Origin: Flavobacterium sp. 5
GTDB lineage: Bacteria; Bacteroidota; Bacteroidia; Flavobacteriales; Flavobacteriaceae
DNA: 64,000 nucleotides
Assembly: GCF_002813295.1 (NCBI RefSeq)
Contig: NZ_PHUE01000001.1
Location: forward strand, 744,001 to 808,000
Direction: 5' to 3'
Shown here: piece by piece, positions 1 to 7,574 of the stretch
How the letters are laid out: every line of letters starts with the position of its first letter
How positions within the stretch are numbered: the stretch's first letter is position 1
Position numbers and translations under genes: made by a program
The notes under the pieces: generated by a model
What the model saw: only the letters and a program-made list of their open reading frames with translations
What the model was told of the DNA's origin: nothing
Database searches by the model: none

Positions 1-873
1 GGCAATAAATTCAACTAACTCCTTAGAATTTTGGAAAGCATTATGACTTGGCGGTGAAAGAATTGTAGTATGTGGTTCTACTCCTCTAATTTTTGCAATT
101 TGTTCGGTATTTTTTTGGGCAGGAAGAACTCCACCGTGACCAGGTTTTGCTCCTTGCGATAGTTTGATCTCAATCATTTTTACAGCAGGAAGATTTGCTT
201 TTTCTGTAAATTTATCAGCATCAAAATTGCCTTCTGAAGTTCTGCAACCAAAATAACCAGTTCCAATTTGCCAAGTTATATCCCCACCACTCTGATGAAA
301 TTGAGTCAAACCTCCTTCGCCTGTATTATGATAAAAATTACCTTTTTGAGCTCCTTTATTGAGTGCTACAATCGCATTTTCGCTCAAAGATCCAAAACTC
401 ATCGCTGAAATATTCAGTAAAGAAGCTGAATATGGCTGCTTACAATCTGGGCCTCCAACGAGAATACGAGGCAATTCATGATTGACAGATGCAGGAAACA
501 TAGAATGTTTGATTCCTTCATAACTCGATTGGTTTAATACCAGTTGCGTTCCAAATGGAGAAGTTGCATCAATATTTTTGGCTCTTTGGTATATTAGAGA
601 GCGTTGATTTCTTGAAAATGGCTTTCCATCAGTGGTGCGTTCGATGAAGTATTGCTGAATTTCTGGAGCAATCATTTCAAACAAATAACGGAAATACCCC
701 AAAACAGGAAAGTTTCTTAAAATAGCATGCTTCTGTTGAATGGTATTGCAATAGCCTACAATTAGCAGAATTACCATTATTGCAGAAAAGACAAATCCTG
801 TTCTCAAAAAATAATTAAACAACAGTGAAATAATCAATAGTGTTATGCCAATTGTGAATAATTGTTTTCTCAT
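1..873 (-). CDS. FMN-binding glutamate synthase-family membrane protein (5' part, runs off the left edge)
   Basis: The reading frame stays open from the ATG at 873 to the left edge (291 codons), so the C-terminal part is missing. My translation starts MRKQLFTIGITLLIIS and has two hydrophobic stretches at about residues 5-23 and 28-41, which suggests membrane anchoring. From about residue 150 it matches the FMN-binding domain of glutamate synthase (NISAMSFGSLS, NTGEGGLTQFH, SQGAKPGHGGVLP); the same motifs occur in GltB at 53851-58368. The family is a stand-alone FMN domain with no glutaminase domain. Its physiological reaction is not firmly established, so it should not be called GltB. It lies 50 bp downstream of the NYN-LOTUS gene on the same strand and may be co-transcribed with it. 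Confidence 0.85.
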   Translation of the reverse strand, partial: MRKQLFTIGITLLIISLLFNYFLRTGFVFSAIMVILLIVGYCNTIQQKHAILRNFPVLGYFRYLFEMIAPEIQQYFIERTTDGKPFSRNQRSLIYQRAKNIDATSPFGTQLVLNQSSYEGIKHSMFPASVNHELPRILVGGPDCKQPYSASLLNISAMSFGSLSENAIVALNKGAQKGNFYHNTGEGGLTQFHQSGGDITWQIGTGYFGCRTSEGNFDADKFTEKANLPAVKMIEIKLSQGAKPGHGGVLPAQKNTEQIAKIRGVEPHTTILSPPSHNAFQNSKELVEFIA

Positions 874-923
874 TATTGAAACGATTTAAAGGTTAGAAAT
901 GAATTGTATTTTTATCGAAAAGA

Positions 924-1727
924 TTAGGTATAACGCAATCTTACAAAAACATGTTTGATTCCTTTTTTGTCTGATTCTCTTTCGTCTATTTCTAAAATTT
1001 CTGTTAGAGATTTGAGCATAGGTGTTAGTTTTGAAAAGCCATAATTTCTAGGATCAAATTCAGGTTTTTTCTTTACAATTAAATTACCAACATCACCAAG
1101 GAAAGCCCATCCATCATCATCTCCAATTGCATCAAGTGTATCTTCTATGAGTTCGATCGTTTGAGCATCAATTTTGTTTGGAGCGTCTTTTTCGGCAGCT
1201 TTTTTAGATTCTGCAATAGCAGTGGTAACTGGTTTTGGTAATTTACTTTGAGCGTTGGTTGTTTTTCGGGTCTTTTTGATTGCCCCATCCAATACTTCTA
1301 TGAAAATAAATCTATCGCAGGCACTAATAAAAGGTTTTGGTGTTTTTTGTTCTCCAATTCCAATGACTTTCATTCCCGATTCGCGAAGTCGTATAGCTAA
1401 TCTTGTAAAATCACTATCGCTGGAAACGATACAAAAACCGTCCAATTTTCCAGAATACAATAAATCCATGGCATCAATAATCAAAGCTGAATCGGAAGAA
1501 TTTTTCCCAACGGTATAACTGTATTGTTGGATAGGTGTGATTGCATGTTCGAGTAAGACTGCTTTCCAACCGTTTGCATTTGGCTTAGTCCAATCGGCGT
1601 AAATACGTTTGGTGGTTGGTGTTCCAAATTTTGCGATTTCTTCCATCATACCTTTTACATTGCTGTAAGGTACGTTGTCTGCATCAATAAGTACAGCGAG
1701 TTTTAATTCTTTGGAGGTTTGTGACAT
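924..1727 (-). CDS. NYN (PIN-like) domain protein with C-terminal LOTUS/OST-HTH domain
   Basis: 267 aa. The N-terminal NYN/LabA-type PIN-like domain (about residues 8-148) has the acidic motifs LIDADN (13-18), D79/D85 and SSDSDF (102-107) that bind metal in this nuclease fold. A Lys/Ala-rich linker follows (about 150-185), then an OST-HTH/LOTUS domain (about 188-265, GWAFLGDVGNLI), an RNA-binding winged helix. The family architecture suggests an RNA-directed nuclease or RNA-binding factor; substrate and pathway are unknown. There is no signal peptide, so it is expected in the cytoplasm. The ATG at 1727 lies 26 nt after a TATCTTTG box. Confidence 0.88.
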   Translation of the reverse strand: MSQTSKELKLAVLIDADNVPYSNVKGMMEEIAKFGTPTTKRIYADWTKPNANGWKAVLLEHAITPIQQYSYTVGKNSSDSALIIDAMDLLYSGKLDGFCIVSSDSDFTRLAIRLRESGMKVIGIGEQKTPKPFISACDRFIFIEVLDGAIKKTRKTTNAQSKLPKPVTTAIAESKKAAEKDAPNKIDAQTIELIEDTLDAIGDDDGWAFLGDVGNLIVKKKPEFDPRNYGFSKLTPMLKSLTEILEIDERESDKKGIKHVFVRLRYT

Positions 1728-1753
1728 GAAATTTGCGAATGAAATGTTTTTCC

Positions 1754-1761
1754 CAAAGATA
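1754..1761 (-). promoter_or_regulatory. Putative -7 box (TATCTTTG) of the NYN-LOTUS gene
   Basis: This matches the Bacteroidota -7 consensus TAnnTTTG on the minus strand, 26 nt before the ATG. No clear -33 TTG was seen. Confidence 0.5.
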
Positions 1762-1932
1762 CAGGATTATTCTCAATGCAAAAAGTTATTATTATGCTAA
1801 GACACTCATAGAAATCCATACTCTTTCAAAGAAAATATGATCTTAAAAAACGATTAAAAGTTGTAATTAAAAGGTTATTTTTTCAAAATTATTATTAAAC
1901 TTCCGAAATTTTTGCCTTGATTATTATAAAAT

Positions 1933-1970
1933 AAAAACCTTGTCCAATTATTTATTTGAAAAAGGTTTTT
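1933..1970 (-). terminator. Probable terminator downstream of yceI
   Basis: A 9-bp stem (AAAAACCTT / AAGGTTTTT) with a long AT-rich loop lies about 47 nt beyond the yceI stop and ends in a U-run on the minus strand. The long loop makes it a weak call. Confidence 0.4.
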
Positions 1971-2016
1971 AGTTATAAATGAAGTGTCAAAAAAATTTAT
2001 TTCAAAAATTATGGAA

Positions 2017-2577
2017 CTAGGCTTTAATTTCGATCTCTTCTTCAACCAATTCTGAAACCTGAATGTTTGCAATTAGTTTAATATTTTCCCCGAGTCCTAA
2101 ACCGCCTGTATCTGTGAGTATGTTCCAAGTCATCCCAAATTCTATGCGATTGATAATTCCGGTGATTTCAAAACCATGTTTTAAAACACCTTGCCCACTA
2201 TTTTGTGAACCACCATATTCTACATCCAATGTAATTGGTTTAGTAACTCCTCTTAAGGTTAAGTTCCCACCCATTTTGTAATCGCTGCCTCCAGTATTTA
2301 CAAACGAAGTGGACGCAAAAGTGATTGTTGGATATAAATCTGCGGCAAAGAAATCGCCATTTTGCAAGTGCTGATCACGTTGTGCCTGATTGGTATCAAT
2401 ACTTTTAACATCTATTTCAAAAGTTACTTTGGCATCATTAAAATCATCTCCATTGGTAACTATTTTTCCATCGAATTTGTTGAAGGAACCAGTAACATTA
2501 GAGATAAGTAGATGCTTAATTTTAAACTGTACATCGGTGTGTAGTGGGTCAATAACCCATGTTGTTGTATTTTTCAT
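2017..2577 (-). CDS. YceI family protein
   Basis: 186 aa, the usual length for a YceI lipocalin-like beta-barrel. Family features are the start TTWVIDPLHTDVQFKIKHL, the FDGKI segment and the GNLTLRGVTKPITLDVEY block. YceI proteins bind isoprenoid-like lipids. This one has no signal peptide, so it appears cytoplasmic, unlike E. coli YceI. It is divergent from an HxlR regulator with a 121-bp shared intergenic region carrying tandem operator-like repeats, so regulation by that HxlR protein is a reasonable inference. Confidence 0.92.
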   Translation of the reverse strand: MKNTTTWVIDPLHTDVQFKIKHLLISNVTGSFNKFDGKIVTNGDDFNDAKVTFEIDVKSIDTNQAQRDQHLQNGDFFAADLYPTITFASTSFVNTGGSDYKMGGNLTLRGVTKPITLDVEYGGSQNSGQGVLKHGFEITGIINRIEFGMTWNILTDTGGLGLGENIKLIANIQVSELVEEEIEIKA

Positions 2578-2608
2578 AATTTTTTTAATTTAAATTTTAT
2601 TTATAATT

Positions 2609-2616
2609 CAAAAGTA
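2609..2616 (-). promoter_or_regulatory. Putative -7 box (TACTTTTG) of yceI
   Basis: It matches TAnnTTTG on the minus strand, 31 nt before the yceI ATG. The 18-bp repeats at 2644-2679 lie 28-63 bp upstream, where a regulator could overlap the -33 region. Confidence 0.5.
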
Positions 2617-2643
2617 CCTAAATTCACTACCTAAAGTATAGTA

Positions 2644-2679
2644 GTTACCCAGTGGTAAGTGGTTACCCAGAAGTAAGTG
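2644..2679. promoter_or_regulatory. Two tandem 18-bp operator-like repeats between yceI and hxlR
   Basis: Repeat 1 (2644-2661) and repeat 2 (2662-2679) are head-to-tail and match at 16 of 18 positions (GTTACCCAG-NN-GTAAGTG). Each contains a dyad: TTACC-CAGT-GGTAA in the first and TTAC-N6-GTAA in the second. A further ACTAC/GTAGT dyad precedes them (2626-2645). A dimeric winged-helix regulator such as the adjacent HxlR protein is the obvious candidate ligand. Confidence 0.6.
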
Positions 2680-2698
2680 TGTTAAAAAATGAAGAAAA

Positions 2699-3040
2699 AT
2701 GAATCAAAAAGAAGCAGTTTGCCAGCAAAGGATGATGGTTACACGAGACGCCTTAGAAGTGATTCAAGGCAAATGGAGATTACCCATCATTATTTCATTA
2801 ACATTTGGCAACAAAAGGTTTGGAGAGATTCAACGAGAAATTGTTGATATATCACCGAAAATGTTGTCGCAAGAATTAAAAGCTTTGGAGTTGAACAAAA
2901 TTATCACTCGGACACTCTATGATAGTATGCCAATAACTGTAGAATATTCTCTAACTCCATTAGGCCTGTCAATGAAAACATTGCTAGATGAAATTTTAAA
3001 TTGGGGTATTCATTTTCGAAAAGAAATTGTTGGTAAATAG
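2699..3040 (+). CDS. HxlR-family transcriptional regulator
   Basis: 113 aa, one HxlR-type winged helix. The family cysteine near the N-terminus is present (C8), followed by ALEVIQGKWRLPIIISL, the KRFGEIQREI helix-turn-helix, ISPKMLSQELKALE and the wing/C-terminal VEYSLTPLG block. Members often respond to electrophiles, quinones or redox signals through the conserved Cys, but the ligand here is unknown. It is transcribed divergently from yceI across tandem 18-bp repeats, which suggests control of yceI and itself. Confidence 0.92.
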   Translation: MNQKEAVCQQRMMVTRDALEVIQGKWRLPIIISLTFGNKRFGEIQREIVDISPKMLSQELKALELNKIITRTLYDSMPITVEYSLTPLGLSMKTLLDEILNWGIHFRKEIVGK

Positions 3041-3077
3041 CTTAAAATTTCATCTCGTTGATTGAGTTTTTAGTGTT

Positions 3078-3521
3078 TTATTCAAAAAGTGATTTAACTT
3101 TTGGCGACTCTTCCCCTTTTTCGGTTAAATATAAAGCTGGACTATCAGCTTCTAAAAAATTCAAAACTACAGTCAAAACTGTCCCGTCTTTTTTATCATA
3201 CATAATTGAAAAAATACCAATATCTGATTTCTTGCCTGAATTTTGATTGTGCTTTTTAAAATCAGTTTTGTATTCTACAAAGTAAAAATTATTGTTTTCA
3301 TCGTAGAATTCTTTTTTAAACTCGATATAATATTTGTTTTCAATGTTATCCTGAGTATTTTTCTTTAAAAGTGTTCCTTCTTTTGTATCAAAAATAAAAT
3401 CATTTTTCTCTAATGAAAACTCTTGGGGTGGTATACTTTTATATATCGTTTGTACAACGACAGTTTGCGAATACAATTGATTAAAAAAAAGTATCGTAAA
3501 TAGGTATAATAATTGTTTCAT
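3078..3521 (-). CDS. Hypothetical secreted protein
   Basis: Not recognised. I take the ATG at 3521 as start because it gives a clean signal peptide (MKQLLYLFTILFFNQLYSQT, cleavage near residue 18). An in-frame ATG at 3557 would add 12 polar residues before it. The mature 128-residue part is rich in Lys, Glu and aromatic residues (FDTKEGTLLKK, IGIFSIMYDKKDGT) and is probably a small beta-rich periplasmic or surface protein. It is convergent with hxlR, 37 bp apart. Confidence 0.6.
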   Translation of the reverse strand: MKQLLYLFTILFFNQLYSQTVVVQTIYKSIPPQEFSLEKNDFIFDTKEGTLLKKNTQDNIENKYYIEFKKEFYDENNNFYFVEYKTDFKKHNQNSGKKSDIGIFSIMYDKKDGTVLTVVLNFLEADSPALYLTEKGEESPKVKSLFE

Positions 3522-3674
3522 GGTATGTTTGGCATTCCTTTTTATTGTTGAATCCATTCTTGAATATTAGCGTCCAAATATAAAGACAAAATGATACAAA
3601 TCATTTAAAGAACAAAAGACTTTAATAATAAATTGTTTAAAAAAAACCAAAAAAACATTCTAAAATCAGCTGTC

Positions 3675-3826
3675 TAGCCCTGATGGAAATGGAAAGCCTC
3701 GATGGAATAAATCTATTTTTTCTTGTGCTGGTAGAGCGACCAAAGGAAGCTCCTGCCAGTACAATAGAAAAAAAGGTTTATGACTGAGAGCTTGTAATGG
3801 ACAGCAGGAAATTGCTCCTGAAAAAT
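3675..3826 (+). ncRNA. Flavo-1-like structured RNA repeat, copy 1 of 5
   Basis: It starts TAGCCCTGATGGAAATGG and ends with GGACAGCAGGAAATTGCTCC then an A-run, the two conserved ends of the family. The variable middle (about 3716-3770) folds into a long hairpin, TTGTGCTGG pairing with CCAGTACAA, flanked by T-rich and A-rich arms. This copy has a longer insert than the others. Resemblance to the Flavo-1 motif of Flavobacteria is from memory. Plus orientation is assigned from the TAGCCC end. Confidence 0.55.
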
Positions 3827-3863
3827 AAATTTGCTTAAAAGATGCTAATAAAGTATAAATAAT

Positions 3864-3871
3864 TATTTTTG
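3864..3871 (+). promoter_or_regulatory. Putative -7 box (TATTTTTG) of the oxoamine synthase gene
   Basis: It matches TAnnTTTG, 38 nt before the ATG at 3910, between the structured repeat and the gene. Confidence 0.5.
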
Positions 3872-3909
3872 CAACTTCTTAAAATTAATACTACTACAGA
3901 TTATATATT

Positions 3910-5175
3910 ATGGTAAAAGATTTATTCGAAAGAATTCAGAACAATAAAGGGCCTTTAGGAAAATGGGCTTCACAAGCAGAAGGTTATTTTGTGTTTCCAA
4001 AACTAGAAGGAGACTTAGGCCCAAGAATGAAATTTCAAGGAAAAGAGGTTTTAAACTGGAGTTTGAATGACTATTTAGGTCTTGCAAACCATCCAGAAGT
4101 ACGTAAATCCGATGCTGATGCAGCGATTGAATACGGTGCAGCTGCCCCAATGGGAGCACGTATGATGAGTGGTCACACTAAATATCACGAACAATTAGAG
4201 AATGAATTGGCTGCTTTTGTAATGAAAGAATCAGCTTATTTATTGAATTTTGGTTACCAAGGAATGGTGTCTATTATTGATGCTTTGGTTACTAGAAATG
4301 ACGTAATTGTGTATGATGTTGATGGTCACGCTTGTATTATTGACGGAGTTCGTTTGCATAGTGGAAAACGTTTTACGTACAAACACAACGATATTGAAAG
4401 TATGGAGAAAAACCTGCAGCGTGCTACAAAATTAGCTACTGAAACAGGTGGTGGAATTTTATTCATTACTGAAGGTGTTTTTGGAATGCGCGGTCAACAA
4501 GGAAAGTTGAAAGAGATTGTAGAAATGAAAAAGAAATACAATTTCCGTTTGTTAGTTGATGATGCTCACGGTTTTGGTACACTTGGTAAAACAGGTGCTG
4601 GAGCTGGTGAAGAGCAAGATTGTCAAGATGGAATTGATGTTTACTTTTCTACGTTTGCAAAATCTATGGCAAATATTGGTGCTTTCGTAGCTGCTGATAA
4701 AGACATTATTGATTATTTAAAATATAATTTACGTTCTCAAATGTTTGCAAAAGCGTTGCCAATGATCCAAACTATTGGTTCTTTGAAACGTTTGCAATTG
4801 TTGCGTGACAATCCAAGTTTGAAAGACAAATTATGGGAGAATGTAAATGCTTTGCAAGGTGGTTTGAGAAGCAAAGGATTTAATATTGGTGACACTAACA
4901 CTTGTGTTACTCCAGTTTACTTGGAAGGAAGTGTACCAGAAGCAATGGTAATGGTAAATGATTTAAGAGAAAACTACGGTATTTTCTTGTCGATCGTAAT
5001 TTATCCAGTTATCCCAAAAGGAATGATTTTATTACGTGTTATTCCAACAGCTTCTCATACTCTATCTGATATTGATCAAACATTAACTGCGTTTGAAGCG
5101 ATTCGTGAGAAATTAGTAAATGGAACTTATAAAGAGATTGCTTCCAGAACTAAAGTGGATCATGATGCAGTTTAG
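3910..5175 (+). CDS. PLP-dependent alpha-oxoamine synthase (serine palmitoyltransferase / cysteate acyltransferase type)
   Basis: 421 aa, fold-type I PLP enzyme of the KBL/BioF/SPT family. Family motifs are NDYLGLANHPEV (53-64), the PLP-stacking H140, DDAHGFGTLG (217-226) and the Schiff-base lysine in TFAKSMAN (K251). Such enzymes condense an amino acid with an acyl thioester by decarboxylation. In Bacteroidota close relatives make ketosphinganine from serine (SPT) or the sulfonolipid precursor from cysteate. Sequence alone does not let me choose, and 2-amino-3-ketobutyrate CoA ligase is a common automatic label. It is monocistronic, with its own promoter and a strong terminator. Confidence 0.85.
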   Translation: MVKDLFERIQNNKGPLGKWASQAEGYFVFPKLEGDLGPRMKFQGKEVLNWSLNDYLGLANHPEVRKSDADAAIEYGAAAPMGARMMSGHTKYHEQLENELAAFVMKESAYLLNFGYQGMVSIIDALVTRNDVIVYDVDGHACIIDGVRLHSGKRFTYKHNDIESMEKNLQRATKLATETGGGILFITEGVFGMRGQQGKLKEIVEMKKKYNFRLLVDDAHGFGTLGKTGAGAGEEQDCQDGIDVYFSTFAKSMANIGAFVAADKDIIDYLKYNLRSQMFAKALPMIQTIGSLKRLQLLRDNPSLKDKLWENVNALQGGLRSKGFNIGDTNTCVTPVYLEGSVPEAMVMVNDLRENYGIFLSIVIYPVIPKGMILLRVIPTASHTLSDIDQTLTAFEAIREKLVNGTYKEIASRTKVDHDAV

Positions 5176-5204
5176 TTAGCATTCAGCTATAAAATTATAA
5201 TAGT

Positions 5205-5245
5205 ACACCTGAGAGTTTTCAAAACCTCTCAGGTGTTTTTTTTTT
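5205..5245 (+). terminator. Rho-independent terminator
   Basis: A perfect 11-bp stem ACACCTGAGAG / CTCTCAGGTGT with a 10-nt loop is followed by a run of T. Confidence 0.92.
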
Positions 5246-5318
5246 GCTTCATAAAATCAATACTGGCAACCTGTAAAAAAATTAGTATTTTTATGCTTTC
5301 AATAATTAAGACCAAAAA

Positions 5319-6143
5319 ATGAAAAAAAAATTTCTTATACTAATACTGCTTTTTACAACAGCATCTAATTTTGCACAAAAAACAGAATACACTACAATTA
5401 GCAACATCCCTTATTATAATGAAGCTACAGCCAATACAGGTGCATATATCAAAGAGCGTTGCGTAGTGGATATTTATTACCCTAAAAATGTCAAAGGATT
5501 TGCGACAATAGTTTGGTTTCATGGAGGCGGTTTAACCGGAGGAAGCAAAGAACTTCCTGAAGGACTAAAGGACAAAGGCTTTTGTGTAGTTTCTGTAAAT
5601 TATAGATTATCGCCAAAAGTAAAAGTGCAAAAATGTATTGAAGATGCTGCTGCTGCAGTAGCTTGGACATTTCAGAATATTGCAACTTATGGAGGTGACA
5701 AGTCCTTAATTTTTGTTTCTGGACATTCAGCAGGTGCTTACTTATCATTGATGGTGGGACTAGACAAAAAATGGTTAAAAGCTGATGGCATAGATGCTAA
5801 TTCTATTGCAGGATTGATTCCGTTGAGTGCCCAAACCATTACACATTTTGCAATTCGAAAAGAGAGAGGAATTCCAGAAACCCAGCCAATTGTTGATGAA
5901 TTTGCTCCTTTGTATCATGTTCGAGCTGATGCTCCTCCATTGTTATTAATTACAGGTGATAGAGAATTAGAAATGTTGGGACGCTATGAAGAAAATGCCT
6001 ATCTGATGCGAATGATGAAAATTGTGGGGCATAAAGAAACTACTTTGTATGAACTACAAGGTTTTGGACATAATATGACTGAGCCAGCTTTCCCATTGGT
6101 TGTCAAAGAAATTCAAAGAATAGTAGCTTTAAAAAAGAAATAA
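5319..6143 (+). CDS. Secreted alpha/beta hydrolase (carboxylesterase-like)
   Basis: 274 aa with a signal peptide (MKKKFLILILLFTTASNFAQ, cleavage after about residue 19). The hydrolase core has the HGGG oxyanion motif (68-71), nucleophile elbow GHSAG (135-139, S137), ITGDRE (D214) and GFGHNM (H251), a complete Ser-Asp-His triad. The HGGG type places it near hormone-sensitive-lipase or BD-FAE-like esterases; the substrate is unknown. It is the first gene of a tight three-gene operon (gaps of 3 and 1 bp) with an RBBP9-like hydrolase and a sulfurtransferase. Confidence 0.88.
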   Translation: MKKKFLILILLFTTASNFAQKTEYTTISNIPYYNEATANTGAYIKERCVVDIYYPKNVKGFATIVWFHGGGLTGGSKELPEGLKDKGFCVVSVNYRLSPKVKVQKCIEDAAAAVAWTFQNIATYGGDKSLIFVSGHSAGAYLSLMVGLDKKWLKADGIDANSIAGLIPLSAQTITHFAIRKERGIPETQPIVDEFAPLYHVRADAPPLLLITGDRELEMLGRYEENAYLMRMMKIVGHKETTLYELQGFGHNMTEPAFPLVVKEIQRIVALKKK

Positions 6144-6146
6144 AAA

Positions 6147-6695
6147 ATGATTCCGCACTTATTAATTATTCCGGGACTTGGTGATTCTGGAGAGAAGCAC
6201 TGGCAAAGTTTTTGGCTGCAAAAATTCCCTAATTCGACCAAAGTAATACAAGACAATTGGGATGAACCTCAACTTGATGAATGGCTAGCACAACTTGATA
6301 AAAACATTAAGCAAATAAATGAACCCACTATTTTGGTAGCTCATAGTCTTGCTGTTTCTTTAGTAATGCACTGGGTTTCTCAAAATAATAACCCAAATAT
6401 CATTGGCGCTTTACTAGTAGCTCCTGCCGATGTAAATTCACCAGAACATACTCCCGATTTTTTAAGACATTTTTCACCAATTCCTACACAAACAGTTCCA
6501 TTTCCAACAGTTGTAATTGGAACTGAAAATGATACTTATATATCTCTGGAAAGAACCAAAGAATTGGCTTCGTACTGGGGAAGTGATTTTATAAATATTG
6601 GACAACAAGGACACATCAACTCTGATTCAAATTTGGAATATTGGGAAGAAGGTCAGGAATTTTTACAACAATTAATTACAAAAATAAACAGCTAA
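6147..6695 (+). CDS. RBBP9/YdeN family serine hydrolase
   Basis: 182 aa, the usual length for this family of small cytoplasmic alpha/beta hydrolases. It opens with the conserved LIIPGLGDSGEKHWQSFW and has the nucleophile in AHSLA (S67), an acid at D129 (GTENDTY) and H156 (QQGHINSDS). No signal peptide. Bacterial members have poorly known substrates. It begins 3 bp after the secreted esterase and ends 1 bp before the sulfurtransferase, so the three are surely co-transcribed. Confidence 0.9.
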   Translation: MIPHLLIIPGLGDSGEKHWQSFWLQKFPNSTKVIQDNWDEPQLDEWLAQLDKNIKQINEPTILVAHSLAVSLVMHWVSQNNNPNIIGALLVAPADVNSPEHTPDFLRHFSPIPTQTVPFPTVVIGTENDTYISLERTKELASYWGSDFINIGQQGHINSDSNLEYWEEGQEFLQQLITKINS

Positions 6696-6696
6696 A

Positions 6697-7518
6697 ATGA
6701 CACATCCAATCGTTTCTGCATCTTGGCTTCAAGCAAATTTAAATAATCCAGAATTGATTATACTCGAAGCCCGATTAGATCAAAATCAGTCGAATTTAGA
6801 AAATCAAAATCCTGATTTGCAAATAAAAGGCGCTCGCCTATTTGATATCAAAAATAATTTTAGTGACACAAGTAATCCTTTACCAAATACTTTTCCATCT
6901 ACAGAGCAATTTACTACTGAGAGTCAAAAATTAGGTATAAACAAAAACAGTATCATTGTCGTTTATGATACTTTAGGAATTTATTCGAGTCCAAGAGCTT
7001 GGTGGATGTTTAAAGCTATGGGACATTCTGAAGTTTATGTATTGGATGGAGGTCTTCCTGAGTGGATTAAAGAAGGTTTCCCAACAGAAAATCAACAGCA
7101 AACAAATACTTATTCAAAAGGAGATTTCGAAGGCAAATTTCAACCTGAACTGATTAAAAACAAAGAGCAAATTCTAGAAAATATTTCAACCAAAGAAGCA
7201 GTATTGATGGATGCAAGATCATCAGATCGATTTCATGCAACTCAAGAAGAACCTAGAGCTGGTATGAGAAGCGGACATATTCCTGGTTCTATAAATACTC
7301 CTTTTACAGAACTACAACGAAATGGAAAATACAAATCTCCTGCTGAATTGACTGAGATCCTAAACCTCAACGAACAGCCTTTATTATTTACTTGTGGTTC
7401 TGGGATTACTGCCTGTATCGTTTTATTGGCCTGCGAATTGATTTCGGACAATCCAAAAGCAATTTATGATGGTTCCTGGACGGAATGGGGACCAAGTGAT
7501 CTTCCTATTGAAAAATAA
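6697..7518 (+). CDS. Sulfurtransferase (3-mercaptopyruvate / thiosulfate type, tandem rhodanese)
   Basis: 273 aa with two rhodanese domains. The N-terminal inactive one is about residues 5-130 (VVYDTLGIYSSPRAWWMFK), and the C-terminal catalytic one is about 155-270 with active-site loop CGSGITAC (C233). The CGSG(I/V)TA loop is typical of mercaptopyruvate sulfurtransferase (SseA) rather than thiosulfate-specific enzymes. It moves sulfane sulfur to thiols or cyanide in the cytoplasm. It is last in the operon and is followed by a terminator. Confidence 0.92.
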   Translation: MTHPIVSASWLQANLNNPELIILEARLDQNQSNLENQNPDLQIKGARLFDIKNNFSDTSNPLPNTFPSTEQFTTESQKLGINKNSIIVVYDTLGIYSSPRAWWMFKAMGHSEVYVLDGGLPEWIKEGFPTENQQQTNTYSKGDFEGKFQPELIKNKEQILENISTKEAVLMDARSSDRFHATQEEPRAGMRSGHIPGSINTPFTELQRNGKYKSPAELTEILNLNEQPLLFTCGSGITACIVLLACELISDNPKAIYDGSWTEWGPSDLPIEK

Positions 7519-7520
7519 AT

Positions 7521-7558
7521 AAAAAGGGTATTCTTAGAAAACAGAATACCCTTTTTTA
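7521..7558. terminator. Bidirectional terminator between sulfurtransferase and SulP genes
   Basis: The stem AAAAAGGGTATTCT / AGAATACCCTTTTT has an 8-nt loop, with A-run and T-run on both sides, so it can act for both convergent genes. Confidence 0.92.
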
Positions 7559-7574
7559 TTTTAATATCAATTTG

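Noticed and set aside
1875..2072. 65-codon ORF overlapping the end of yceI
   Set aside because: It overlaps the conserved yceI coding end in another frame and includes the terminator-like hairpin.
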